This document shows positions 1-7,816 of a stretch of 39,696 nucleotides of DNA, in pieces (positions within the stretch are counted from its first letter, which is position 1; each line of letters opens with the position of its first letter). Below the pieces are notes generated by a model, which saw nothing but the letters and a program-made list of their open reading frames with translations, had not been told where the DNA came from and did no database searches. This stretch comes from Clostridia bacterium (GTDB lineage Bacteria; Bacillota; Clostridia; Christensenellales; Pumilibacteraceae), in NCBI GenBank assembly GCA_017623455.1, contig JAGAPA010000039.1, forward strand, positions 1-39,696, written 5' to 3'. The translations under genes were made by a program, and so were the position numbers.

Positions 1-90
1 CAAGTGAAGTTAAGTTTGCCCATCACTTTGCCGTCAGGCGAAACTTCACTATCGAAGATAACTTCACTTGCCCAAAGGGCAAACTTAGTT
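1..90. repeat. Tandem small-hairpin repeat element (edge of window)
   Basis: The word AACTTCACT occurs at 42-50 and 60-68, and a variant (ATCACTTT) near 22-29. Between and after these words sit short perfect hairpins: GCC-GTCA-GGC (30-39), ATC-GAA-GAT (51-59) and GCCC-AAA-GGGC (70-80). The whole block also folds back on itself: positions 1-11 pair with 60-70, and 12-21 pair with 77-86. This alternation of a fixed word and variable mini-hairpins is a dispersed non-coding repeat type that I recall from Clostridia genomes. It lies just downstream of the leftward sialidase-like gene. The left end of the element is outside the window. Confidence 0.55.
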
Positions 91-120
91 AGCGTGATAC
101 TCCGTTAAGAGTATCACGCT
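91..120. terminator. Perfect 12-bp hairpin downstream of the sialidase-like gene
   Basis: AGCGTGATACTC (91-102) and GAGTATCACGCT (109-120) are perfect inverted copies around a 6-nt loop. The hairpin lies about 55 bp beyond the leftward gene. No U-run follows it in the leftward direction; rightward there is only a diffuse T-rich stretch. It may be a terminator or a 3' stabilising hairpin, or part of the adjoining repeat. Confidence 0.4.
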
Positions 121-173
121 ATAACTCACTCTGTTTTATTTTTAATGTATACGTGTGCGTTTAAATCGGTATT

Positions 174-1286
174 TTATAAATCTTCTTTTAATATTTTTCT
201 TATTCTAAGACGTGTTAAGCATCCGCCCTTATCGTTTTCACTGCCTGCACAGTACCCGAGCAGTATTGCGTCGTCTGTTTCGTGCAAAGCGCAGTAGCAA
301 AATCCTGCACGTTCGTCACTTTCGATAGCTCTCGGGTTTACAAGCGGTTGCATATTTCCGTCCGCAATTTCCAATACGTACGGTGTTCTTGCTCCCGTCC
401 AGTTTCCGTTAAATACCGTTTGTCTGCCAAAAAAGTAAGGTATGGGATTGTAGCCGACAAGAATATTCCCGTTTCTAAGTCTAAGTGTGTTCATTGGCGA
501 GGGCGGAGCAGTGAAGCGCGATGGCTCTATTGCCGACCAAGTATAACCGCCGTCGTAAGAGTACGACTGAAGCTGTCTGCCCGTGTTGTTTCTGAAATAC
601 ATATAAAGCGCGCCGTCGTCAAGCTCTACCACTCCCGGCTCTTGAAGTCCGATATCCGAGCCCTTGCACATCTCCTTAAAGGGCGGATTGAGAACGGTGG
701 TTCTGCTCCAAGTTTGTCCGTCATTACTCGATACGTATACGGCAACTCTTCCTGCAGGCCACGGAAAACCATGATAGTTGTGATTGGAAAAAGCCTCTGT
801 CATTTCCACTACCGTAGTATCGGTATATCCTGCAACGATAACGAGGTTTCCGTTCTTCTGCCTGATTATACGTTGGTTGTTAACGGTGTAGTAGCCCGGC
901 TCTTCAAAACAGCTAATTTCATCCGAAAAACTTTCAAAGTCCACGGTTTTCCTAAGAAACATTTTGCATTGCATTCCTGCATATTTTTTAAGATAGAATA
1001 CACCTACCGTGCCGTCCTGCATTGTAAGAAGAGAAACGGACATAAGGTTGAATCCGTTACATTCGGTAGGCGTCAAAAATATACGTTCCTTGCTCCAGCT
1101 TTCACCTCCGTCAGACGAAAACGATACTGCAAGATCGCACCTTGAGCCGTCTTCCGATCCACCACTAAATCTGCTGTAAGCAAACGCCATTCTTCCGTCA
1201 GGAAGCTTGATAAAATCGCCTTCGCTGTTGCGAGGGTTTTCTTGCGTGGGCGGAAATTCTTTTACAATATAACCGGGAAATCCCAT
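174..1286 (-). CDS. Sialidase-like BNR/Asp-box protein (exo-alpha-sialidase family)
   Basis: This 370-residue protein is probably a six-bladed beta-propeller glycosidase of the sialidase superfamily. Three Asp-boxes are visible: SSDGGESWS near residue 57, SSNDGQTWS near 186 and SYSYDGGYTW near 241. The stretch LQEPGVVEL near 214 and the N-terminal NPRNSEGDFIKLPDGRM are also typical of this group. No signal peptide is visible, so it probably acts in the cytoplasm on imported oligosaccharides. The exact substrate (sialic acid or another sugar) cannot be told. I chose the ATG at 1286 because AAGGAG lies 9 nt upstream; the ATG at 1292 would leave only 3 nt. It is transcribed alone, divergent from the arginine operon. 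Confidence 0.8.
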   Translation of the reverse strand: MGFPGYIVKEFPPTQENPRNSEGDFIKLPDGRMAFAYSRFSGGSEDGSRCDLAVSFSSDGGESWSKERIFLTPTECNGFNLMSVSLLTMQDGTVGVFYLKKYAGMQCKMFLRKTVDFESFSDEISCFEEPGYYTVNNQRIIRQKNGNLVIVAGYTDTTVVEMTEAFSNHNYHGFPWPAGRVAVYVSSNDGQTWSRTTVLNPPFKEMCKGSDIGLQEPGVVELDDGALYMYFRNNTGRQLQSYSYDGGYTWSAIEPSRFTAPPSPMNTLRLRNGNILVGYNPIPYFFGRQTVFNGNWTGARTPYVLEIADGNMQPLVNPRAIESDERAGFCYCALHETDDAILLGYCAGSENDKGGCLTRLRIRKILKEDL

Positions 1287-1322
1287 AACCATTTTCTCCT
1301 TGTATCTGCTGTTGGTAACTTT

Positions 1323-1351
1323 ATTGTATTATATATTTTTCGAATTGTCAA
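1323..1351 (-). promoter_or_regulatory. Sigma-A promoter of the sialidase-like gene
   Basis: On the minus strand TTGACA (1351-1346) is followed after 17 bp by TACAAT (1328-1323). The predicted start lies about 30 nt before the ribosome binding site. No operator is obvious. Confidence 0.7.
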
Positions 1352-1480
1352 CACTGAATTGTTTTATTTTTTTAATATTTTGTTTGCTTTTTCATATAAG
1401 TAACCGCTTGAAAAATTTTCGTAATCGGTTATCTTAATCGTGCCTTTCTATATTTTAATAAACGCCTAATAATGCTGTTA

Positions 1481-1536
1481 TGCATAAAATTCTGCATAAA
1501 ATGAATAATTATGCACTACTTGCAAATAATTATGCA
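1481..1536. promoter_or_regulatory. Three ArgR-type ARG boxes upstream of argC
   Basis: Three near-palindromes match the ARG box pattern TGMAT-W-rich-ATKCA known for ArgR/AhrC: TGCATAAAATTCTGCA (1481-1496), TGAATAATTATGCA (1502-1515) and TGCAAATAATTATGCA (1521-1536). Their centres are exactly 20 bp apart, so all three lie on about the same face of the helix, as expected for a hexameric repressor. They sit 41-96 bp upstream of the argC -35 box. I infer arginine-dependent repression of the operon. Confidence 0.75.
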
Positions 1537-1576
1537 AAATTTTTTAAATTAAACACATTTTCTATATATAGATTGC

Positions 1577-1605
1577 TTGACTAAAATTTAGTTAGGTTGT
1601 ATAAT
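1577..1605 (+). promoter_or_regulatory. Sigma-A promoter of the arginine operon
   Basis: TTGACT (1577-1582), a 17-bp spacer, then TATAAT (1600-1605). Transcription should start near 1612. That makes the ATG at 1619 almost leaderless and supports the GTG at 1649 as the argC start. Confidence 0.85.
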
Positions 1606-1648
1606 TACTGCATAAAAAATGGAGATACGCAAAAGAGAGGATAAAATC

Positions 1649-2572
1649 GTGGCGAAAGTATTTATAGACGGTAGTGCAGGAACTACCGGACTTAGAATAA
1701 GAGAACGACTTGAAAAAAGAAAAGATATACAGCTTATTCTTCTTCCTGAGGAAAAACGAAAGGACGTAGAAGCAAGGCGAGAGGCGTTAAATAGCGCGGA
1801 TATAGTTTTCTTATGTTTACCGGACGATGCGTCAAGAGAAGCTGTGTCAATGATAACCAATCCAAACGTAGCAGTTATCGATACGTCTACTGCGCATAGA
1901 ACGAATCCCGAATGGGTATACGGCTTTTCGGAGATTGTGGGTAAAGAGAAGATATCTCAAAGCAAGAGAATAGCAAATCCCGGTTGTCACGCAAGCGGAT
2001 TTATCGCGCTTGTTGAGCCTCTTGTAAAAGCAGGAATATTACCTAAAGACGCAAAGCTTTCCTGTTTTTCGCTCACGGGATATTCGGGCGGTGGAAAAAA
2101 GATGATATCCGAGTACGAAGATTTGGAGCTTGAATATCTTTACAATGCGCCTCGTGCTTACGGACTTACGCAAAATCATAAGCACCTTAAGGAAATGAAG
2201 GCTGTTTGCGGTCTTGATTTCGATCCCGTGTTCGTACCGGTCGTTTGCGATTTTTATAGCGGAATGCAGGTAACAGTTCCTATTCACGCAAGCGAGATTA
2301 ACGGAACTATTGAAGACGTTAAGAACGCATACAAGAATACCTACGGTGATAAAATCTTAGTAACGTATGAGGAAAGCCCCGACGAAAACGGATTTATGTC
2401 AGCTTTGGCGTTAGAGTATATGGATACCATGCAGGTTAGCGTTCACGGAAACTCGGATAGGTTTACGCTTGTTGCAAGATACGATAACTTAGGCAAGGGA
2501 GCGAGTGGCTCTGCTATACAAAATATGAACGTTTTACTTAACGCCCAAGAAGATTTAGGGCTTGAAAAATAA
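1649..2572 (+). CDS. argC: N-acetyl-gamma-glutamyl-phosphate reductase (type 2 ArgC)
   Basis: It reduces N-acetylglutamyl phosphate to the semialdehyde with NADPH, the third step from glutamate to ornithine. The N-terminus VFIDGSAGTTGLRIRERL is the type 2 (short) ArgC signature, and NPGCHASGFIALVEPL holds the catalytic cysteine. At 307 residues it has the usual length of the short family. I chose the GTG start at 1649 because AAAGAGAGG lies just upstream and homologues begin at MAKVFIDG. An in-frame ATG at 1619 lies only about 7 nt after the predicted transcription start. It is the first gene of argCJBDF. Confidence 0.95.
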   Translation: MAKVFIDGSAGTTGLRIRERLEKRKDIQLILLPEEKRKDVEARREALNSADIVFLCLPDDASREAVSMITNPNVAVIDTSTAHRTNPEWVYGFSEIVGKEKISQSKRIANPGCHASGFIALVEPLVKAGILPKDAKLSCFSLTGYSGGGKKMISEYEDLELEYLYNAPRAYGLTQNHKHLKEMKAVCGLDFDPVFVPVVCDFYSGMQVTVPIHASEINGTIEDVKNAYKNTYGDKILVTYEESPDENGFMSALALEYMDTMQVSVHGNSDRFTLVARYDNLGKGASGSAIQNMNVLLNAQEDLGLEK

Positions 2573-2582
2573 GGAGAAATTT

Positions 2583-3797
2583 ATGAAATTACTGAACGCA
2601 AGCGTGTGCGCGGCAAAAGGATTTACGGCAAGCGGGGTACACTGCGGAATAAGAAAGAACAGAACTAAAAAAGACCTTGCGCTTATTTATAGCGAAGTAC
2701 CTGCAACGTGTTGCGCGGTTTATACCACCAACCTTGTAAAGGGCGCGCCTCTTACGGTTACTAAAAACCATATTGCAAACGGCATTGCTCAAGCTGTTAT
2801 TTGCAACAGCGGTAATGCTAATACCTGCAACGCAAACGGGGTTGAGATTGCCGAGCAAACGTGTGAGCTTTTGGCAAAAGAACTTAATATAAACGCAGAC
2901 GATATCGTAGTAGCTTCTACGGGCGTTATCGGTCAGCCTCTTGATATTACACCTATAGCAAACGGTATTCCTTCGCTTGTAAGCGCGCTTAGCGAAAATA
3001 ACGAGCACGACGCTTCCGAGGGTATTATGACTACGGACACCGTTGCAAAAGAGGTTGCGGTGGAGTTTGAGATAGATGGTAAGATCTGTCGTATCGGCGG
3101 TATTGCTAAGGGTAGTGGAATGATTCATCCCAATATGGCAACCATGCTCGTATTTATCACTTCCGACGTTGCTATTAGTCAGGCTATGCTTCAAAAGGCG
3201 CTTTCTTCGGATATCGAGAACACGTTTAATATGGTTAGCGTGGACGGAGATACTTCCACGAACGATATGGTTACCGTACTTGCAAACGGAATGGCAGGCA
3301 ACAAGCTTATCGATAGCGAGGGCGAGGACTTTGAAATATTTATGAAAGCGCTCAATACCGTAACCGTTCACCTTTGCAAAATGATTGCTGGCGACGGCGA
3401 GGGTGCAACCAAGCTTTTAGAGTGTTCGGTAAGCGGAGCAAAAGACCTTAAAACTGCAAAAACGGTAGCAAAAAGCGTTATTTGCTCGTCTTTATTAAAG
3501 GCTGCGATGTTCGGTGCTGACGCAAACTGGGGCAGAGTGCTTTGCGCAATCGGATATAGCGGTGCGGACGTGGACGTAAATACTATTGACGTATCGTTTA
3601 AGAGCAACAAGGGAACAATCGACGTGTGCAAAAACGGCGCAGGCGTAGATTTTTCGGAAGAAAAGGCAAAAGAAATTTTGCTTGAAAAGGAAATTGAAAT
3701 AATAGTAAAAGTGGGCGAGGGCGACTGTTCTTCCAAGGCTTGGGGATGCGATCTTACCTACGACTACGTAAAAATAAACGGTGATTACCGTACTTAA
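2583..3797 (+). CDS. argJ: Glutamate N-acetyltransferase / ornithine acetyltransferase
   Basis: ArgJ moves the acetyl group from N-acetylornithine to glutamate, recycling acetate in the pathway; bifunctional forms can also use acetyl-CoA. The family self-cleaves between Ala and Thr, and the motif HPNMATMLVF is present with the nucleophile threonine at residue 187. Length is 404 residues, normal for ArgJ. The ATG at 2583 has AAGGAG 6 nt upstream, overlapping the argC stop codon, so the two genes are tightly coupled. With ArgJ present no dedicated ornithine deacetylase is needed, and none is seen here. Confidence 0.96.
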   Translation: MKLLNASVCAAKGFTASGVHCGIRKNRTKKDLALIYSEVPATCCAVYTTNLVKGAPLTVTKNHIANGIAQAVICNSGNANTCNANGVEIAEQTCELLAKELNINADDIVVASTGVIGQPLDITPIANGIPSLVSALSENNEHDASEGIMTTDTVAKEVAVEFEIDGKICRIGGIAKGSGMIHPNMATMLVFITSDVAISQAMLQKALSSDIENTFNMVSVDGDTSTNDMVTVLANGMAGNKLIDSEGEDFEIFMKALNTVTVHLCKMIAGDGEGATKLLECSVSGAKDLKTAKTVAKSVICSSLLKAAMFGADANWGRVLCAIGYSGADVDVNTIDVSFKSNKGTIDVCKNGAGVDFSEEKAKEILLEKEIEIIVKVGEGDCSSKAWGCDLTYDYVKINGDYRT

Positions 3798-3814
3798 GAA
3801 AACGGAGAAGAAAA

Positions 3815-4684
3815 ATGGACGAGATTTTTTCTAACGCGCAAAGAGCTGAGGTGCTAACCCAAGCTCTTCCCAATATCAGACATTATAACGGCAAGATTGT
3901 TGTTGTCAAGTACGGCGGAAACGCTATGATAAACCCTATGCTTAAAGAGCAGGTCATGGAAGATATGGTGCTTTTGCATCTTATCGGCGTAAAGGTTGTG
4001 CTTGTTCACGGCGGTGGTCCGGAGATAAGCGAACTTATGGCAAAAATGGGCAAAAAGCCCGTGTTTGTAGACGGCTTAAGAGTTACGGATAAGGAAACCG
4101 TAGACATCGTTCAGATGGTACTTGCAGGAAAAGTTAACAAAACGCTTGTAAACCTTTTGGAAAAGAAGGGTGGCAAGGCAATGGGAATTTCGGGTATGGA
4201 CGGCCGTCTTATCGAGGCAAAGATCAAGGACGAAAGACTTGGCTTTGTGGGCAAGATAACCAACATCAACATTGATCCCGTTTTGGATCTTTTGGAAAAG
4301 GGTTATATACCCGTTGTTTCTACTCTCGGCTGTGATGCGGACGGTAACGCGTATAATATCAACGGCGATACCGCAGCAGCATATATTGCAGGCGCGCTGA
4401 ATGCAGAGCGTCTTATTATGATGACCGATATTGCAGGCGTTATGAAAGACATCGACAATCCCGATTCGCTTATTTCCAAGATAAGCGTAAAGGAAGCTGA
4501 GGTTCTTAAAACGGACGGAATTATTTCAGGCGGTATGATTCCTAAAATTGATTGCTGTATCGAAGCGATAAAGAAGGGCGTTAAAAACGTTGTTATTATG
4601 GACGGACGTGTTCCTCACTCCATACTTATGGAGCTTCTTACCGACGAGGGCGCAGGTACTATGGTTACGGGTGATAACGAATGA
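3815..4684 (+). CDS. argB: Acetylglutamate kinase, probably arginine-sensitive
   Basis: It phosphorylates N-acetylglutamate with ATP. The amino acid kinase fold is clear from VVKYGGNAM (phosphate loop lysine) and VLVHGGGPEISELM. About 20 residues precede the first strand, an N-terminal helix that in arginine-inhibited hexameric enzymes interlinks the dimers. The C-terminal HSILMELLTDEGAGTMV matches the arginine-site signature of sensitive enzymes. Feedback inhibition by arginine is therefore likely, as expected for the cyclic ArgJ pathway. It is 289 residues long and its TGA overlaps the argD ATG by 4 bp. Confidence 0.96.
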   Translation: MDEIFSNAQRAEVLTQALPNIRHYNGKIVVVKYGGNAMINPMLKEQVMEDMVLLHLIGVKVVLVHGGGPEISELMAKMGKKPVFVDGLRVTDKETVDIVQMVLAGKVNKTLVNLLEKKGGKAMGISGMDGRLIEAKIKDERLGFVGKITNINIDPVLDLLEKGYIPVVSTLGCDADGNAYNINGDTAAAYIAGALNAERLIMMTDIAGVMKDIDNPDSLISKISVKEAEVLKTDGIISGGMIPKIDCCIEAIKKGVKNVVIMDGRVPHSILMELLTDEGAGTMVTGDNE

Positions 4685-5850
4685 GTATAATTGAACAAGA
4701 CAAAACGTATATCGCTAATACGTATGCGAGATTTCCGGTACATATCGTAAGTGGAAAAGGCGCAGTAGCGGTGGACGAAAACGGCAAAGAATATATAGAT
4801 TTAGGTTCGGGAATAGGTGTTACAGCGTTTGGATATTGCGACGACGAATGGGTAAAGGCGGTAACCGAACAGCTTAATAAAGTTCAGCACACCTCTAACC
4901 TCTATTACACTACTCCCGGAGCAGATCTTGCAAAAACCTTGTGTGAAAGAACGGGAATGAAAAAAGTGTTCTTTTCAAACTCCGGCGCGGAAGCTAACGA
5001 GTGTGCTATCAAGGTTGCAAGAAAGTACGCCACAGAGAAAAAGGGTGAGGAGTATTACACAATTCTCACGCTTGTAAACAGCTTTCACGGCAGAACTCTT
5101 ACCACGCTTTCGGCAACGGGGCAGGAGCACTTTCACAAGCTGTTTAATCCTCTTACCCCCGGTTTTATTTCCACTCCGGCAAACGACGTTGAAGCGTTTG
5201 AAGAGTGTGTAAAAAACAACAAGCTTGCAGGCGTTATGATTGAAACCGTGCAAGGCGAGGGCGGAGTAAATCCGTTGGATGAAAAATTCGTAAAAGCCGT
5301 TTATGATATTTGCAAAAAGGAAGATATCATTCTTATTGTAGACGAAGTGCAGACGGGTAACGGCAGATGCGGAAAATTATACTCCTATCAAAACTACGGT
5401 ATATCCCCCGACGTCGTGTCCACGGCAAAGGGCTTGGGCGGAGGACTTCCCATTGGAGCAACGTTGATGAGCGAGAAAGTTCAGTCTGTTCTATCGTTTG
5501 GCGATCACGGCTCTACGTATGGAGCAAACCCCGTAGCGTGCGCAGGAGCAAAGAGCGTAATAGACAGACTTACCGACGAATTTTTGGCGGAAGTTAACGA
5601 AAAAAGCGCATACGTATTCGACAAACTGAGTAAAATGAAGGGTGTTGTATCGGTAAGCGGAAAGGGACTTATGATAGGAATAAAGACCGAGCGCAATGCA
5701 AAAGAAGTGGTTTTGGAGTGCTTGGAAAACGGCGTAATGTGTCTTACGGCAAAGGATAAGGTAAGGCTTTTGCCACCCCTTAACATTTCTTACGAATTGC
5801 TCGATAAGGCGCTTGCGGTTATAGAAAAAGCGTTGAAACAAGGAGAATAA
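4681..5850 (+). CDS. argD: Acetylornithine aminotransferase
   Basis: This PLP-dependent class III aminotransferase converts N-acetylglutamate semialdehyde plus glutamate to N-acetylornithine. The motif STAKGLGGGLPIGA carries the Schiff-base lysine at residue 250, and ILIVDEVQTGNGRCGKL contains the cofactor-binding aspartate. Length is 389 residues, typical of ArgD. Its start overlaps argB (ATGA), and its last codons contain the argF ribosome binding site. Class III enzymes are hard to separate by sequence alone, but the operon makes this assignment firm. Confidence 0.96.
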   Translation: MSIIEQDKTYIANTYARFPVHIVSGKGAVAVDENGKEYIDLGSGIGVTAFGYCDDEWVKAVTEQLNKVQHTSNLYYTTPGADLAKTLCERTGMKKVFFSNSGAEANECAIKVARKYATEKKGEEYYTILTLVNSFHGRTLTTLSATGQEHFHKLFNPLTPGFISTPANDVEAFEECVKNNKLAGVMIETVQGEGGVNPLDEKFVKAVYDICKKEDIILIVDEVQTGNGRCGKLYSYQNYGISPDVVSTAKGLGGGLPIGATLMSEKVQSVLSFGDHGSTYGANPVACAGAKSVIDRLTDEFLAEVNEKSAYVFDKLSKMKGVVSVSGKGLMIGIKTERNAKEVVLECLENGVMCLTAKDKVRLLPPLNISYELLDKALAVIEKALKQGE

Positions 5851-5851
5851 T

Positions 5852-6868
5852 ATGAGTTTGTATAAAAAGAGTTTTCTCAAACTTTTGGATTTTACGCCAC
5901 AAGAGATAGAAAAAATGTTGGAACTTGCCTCAACACTTAAGGCATATAAAAAGAAAGGCATAGCACACAAGCTTTGCGAGGGCAAGAGCGTGGCGCTCGT
6001 GTTTGAAAAGACGAGTACGCGTACCAGATGCGCGTTTGAAGTGGCGTGCAACGACCTTGGCATGCATCCCGTGTACCTCGATCCCAAAAGCTCGCAAATG
6101 GGTAAAAAGGAAAGTATTGCGGATACGGCAAGAGTGCTTGGCAGAATGTTTGACGGCATAGAGTACAGAGGTTTTGGACAAACGATTGTAGAAGAGCTTG
6201 CGGATAAATCGGGAGTTCCCGTGTGGAACGGTCTTACCGACGAGTTTCATCCCACTCAAATCTTGGCAGACTTTCTGACTATTCAGGAACATTTCGGTAC
6301 ACTTAAGGGCAAAAAGCTTGTGTATATGGGTGATGCACGATATAATATGGGTAATTCGCTTATGGTAGGCTGTGCAAAAATGGGTATGCATTTCGTGGCT
6401 TGCACCAACAAAAAATACTTCCCAAACAGCGAGCTTATCGCACAGTGCGAAGAAGTTGCGTGCGCTACGGGCGCAAAGCTTGAGTTTGTTGAAGATGTAG
6501 AAAAAGCTACCAAAAACGCAGACGTTATCTATACCGACGTGTGGGTTTCTATGGGCGAAGATGCAAGCGTTTGGCAAGAACGTATTGCCGATCTTACGCC
6601 ATACAGGGTTACCGAGGCGGTTATGAAGAACGCAGGAGAGCAGTGCAGATTTATGCATTGTCTGCCCGCATTCCACGATCTTAATACCGAAGTAGGCAAA
6701 GAGATATACGAAAAGTTTGGCATCGACTGTATGGAAGTTACTGACGGAGTTTTTGAGAGCAAGCAGTCAATAGTGTTTGACGAGGCGGAAAACCGTTTGC
6801 ATACCATAAAGGCAGTTATGGCAATCACGCTTTGTGATGAGGAAAAGATTGCGTCGCTTAAAAAATAG
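5852..6868 (+). CDS. argF: Ornithine carbamoyltransferase
   Basis: It joins ornithine and carbamoyl phosphate to give citrulline. The carbamoyl phosphate motif STRT is at residues 55-58, followed by FHPTQ in the middle, and the ornithine-site HCLP motif is at residues 269-272. At 338 residues it has the normal length. It could in principle be catabolic (ArcB), but its place at the end of argCJBD argues for biosynthesis. The operon ends here: argG, argH and carAB are not in the window, so the last steps must be encoded elsewhere. Confidence 0.96.
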   Translation: MSLYKKSFLKLLDFTPQEIEKMLELASTLKAYKKKGIAHKLCEGKSVALVFEKTSTRTRCAFEVACNDLGMHPVYLDPKSSQMGKKESIADTARVLGRMFDGIEYRGFGQTIVEELADKSGVPVWNGLTDEFHPTQILADFLTIQEHFGTLKGKKLVYMGDARYNMGNSLMVGCAKMGMHFVACTNKKYFPNSELIAQCEEVACATGAKLEFVEDVEKATKNADVIYTDVWVSMGEDASVWQERIADLTPYRVTEAVMKNAGEQCRFMHCLPAFHDLNTEVGKEIYEKFGIDCMEVTDGVFESKQSIVFDEAENRLHTIKAVMAITLCDEEKIASLKK

Positions 6869-6895
6869 GCTCAGTCGCAACAGTAGGTTGATATT

Positions 6896-6912
6896 TCAAG
6901 CGTAACGCTTGA
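6896..6912. other. Short hairpin after argF
   Basis: TCAAGCG-TAA-CGCTTGA forms a 7-bp stem with a 3-nt loop 28 bp after the argF stop. No T-run follows, so it is not a standard terminator. No better terminator is visible in 6869-7087, which also contains an imperfect TTGTGAC/GTCACAA inverted pair (6989-6995 and 7032-7038) of unknown meaning. Confidence 0.35.
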
Positions 6913-7087
6913 CCTAAAACAGTATTGCAGAACAAAGAAAAGTACAAACTTTAGTGGGTTATTGAATTTTGATATGACTTATCATTTGTTGTGACATAGC
7001 CAAAAAATAATACCTATAAGGTTTATATATAGTCACAAAAGATATTGTAAAAAATTAATATAAAAATTAAAGGTTGGTAATAAAATT

Positions 7088-7603
7088 ATGACAAAATCAA
7101 ATAAGTTTATTTCGGCGATTATTATGATAGTAATCGGCGCACTCCTTATTTTCCTTAAGGGTGCAATAATCGGTTATCTTCTTACCGCTCTCGGTGTTGC
7201 GCTTATTGTTATGGGGATACTCGACGCGGTACAAAAGAAAGATATCCCGGCTTGCGTTATCAAATGCGTTATCGGTGCGCTGATAATAGTGGGCGGATGG
7301 GTGTTTGTAGCAGTTATTCTCTATATCTTGGGCGCGTTGCTCGTTGTTGTTGGTGTTCTCGGCATCATTAAGCTCGTTCAGCGCCATACCAAGGGCGAAA
7401 ACCTTCTTGCAACAGTAACCGCATATCTCGTTCCCTCGCTTTACATTCTTATCGGTATTTGCCTGTTTTTCAACCAGAGCGCAATTATGGATATAATGTT
7501 CATTATCGTGGGAGTGATCGTGCTTGTAGACGGAATTGTTCAGCTTGTAAACGCGGTAAAGGACGACAACGGAAGCTCCAAATCTAAAAAGAGCGGTAAA
7601 TAA
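7088..7603 (+). CDS. DUF308 (HdeD-like) multi-pass membrane protein
   Basis: A 171-residue, very hydrophobic protein with about six predicted membrane segments, glycine-rich helices (IGALLIFLKG, IIVGGWVFV, ILGALLVVVGVLGI, IIVGVIVLVDGIVQLVNA) and a short basic serine/lysine tail. This layout fits the DUF308/HdeD family, whose role in Firmicutes is unknown. The ribosome binding site is weak (AAAGG about 13 nt upstream). It is followed by a strong terminator and looks monocistronic. Confidence 0.7.
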   Translation: MTKSNKFISAIIMIVIGALLIFLKGAIIGYLLTALGVALIVMGILDAVQKKDIPACVIKCVIGALIIVGGWVFVAVILYILGALLVVVGVLGIIKLVQRHTKGENLLATVTAYLVPSLYILIGICLFFNQSAIMDIMFIIVGVIVLVDGIVQLVNAVKDDNGSSKSKKSGK

Positions 7604-7618
7604 TAAAAGTAAAAAGAA

Positions 7619-7673
7619 CAAAACAGAGCAAGAATAGAAGGAATTTTATCCTTTTACTCTTGCTTTGTTTTAT
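7619..7673 (+). terminator. Rho-independent terminator
   Basis: AACAGAGCAAGA and TCTTGCTTTGTT pair almost perfectly, with an inner AGAAGGA/TCCTTTT stem, and the right arm ends in a T-rich run. It lies just after the DUF308-like gene. Confidence 0.8.
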
Positions 7674-7749
7674 TAGTATAATGTTTTCTGCCTTAGCCCT
7701 TTTTGTTGAAAATAAAAACTCAACTCGAGCATTGTTTTATCGAATTTGC

Positions 7750-7779
7750 TTGCAAAGAAAGGGAAGAGTGTGCTAAAAT
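7750..7779 (+). promoter_or_regulatory. Probable promoter of the nucleoside hydrolase gene
   Basis: TTGCAA (7750-7755), 18-bp spacer, TAAAAT (7774-7779). Moderate match; the position before the ribosome binding site is suitable. Confidence 0.45.
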
Positions 7780-7816
7780 AAGCGTATAAGCGGATTTAAT
7801 ACAAGGAGATAAGGCT

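Noticed and set aside
282-1145. 287-codon plus-strand ORF opposite the sialidase-like gene
   Set aside because: The minus-strand reading has clear Asp-box motifs; the plus-strand one has none.
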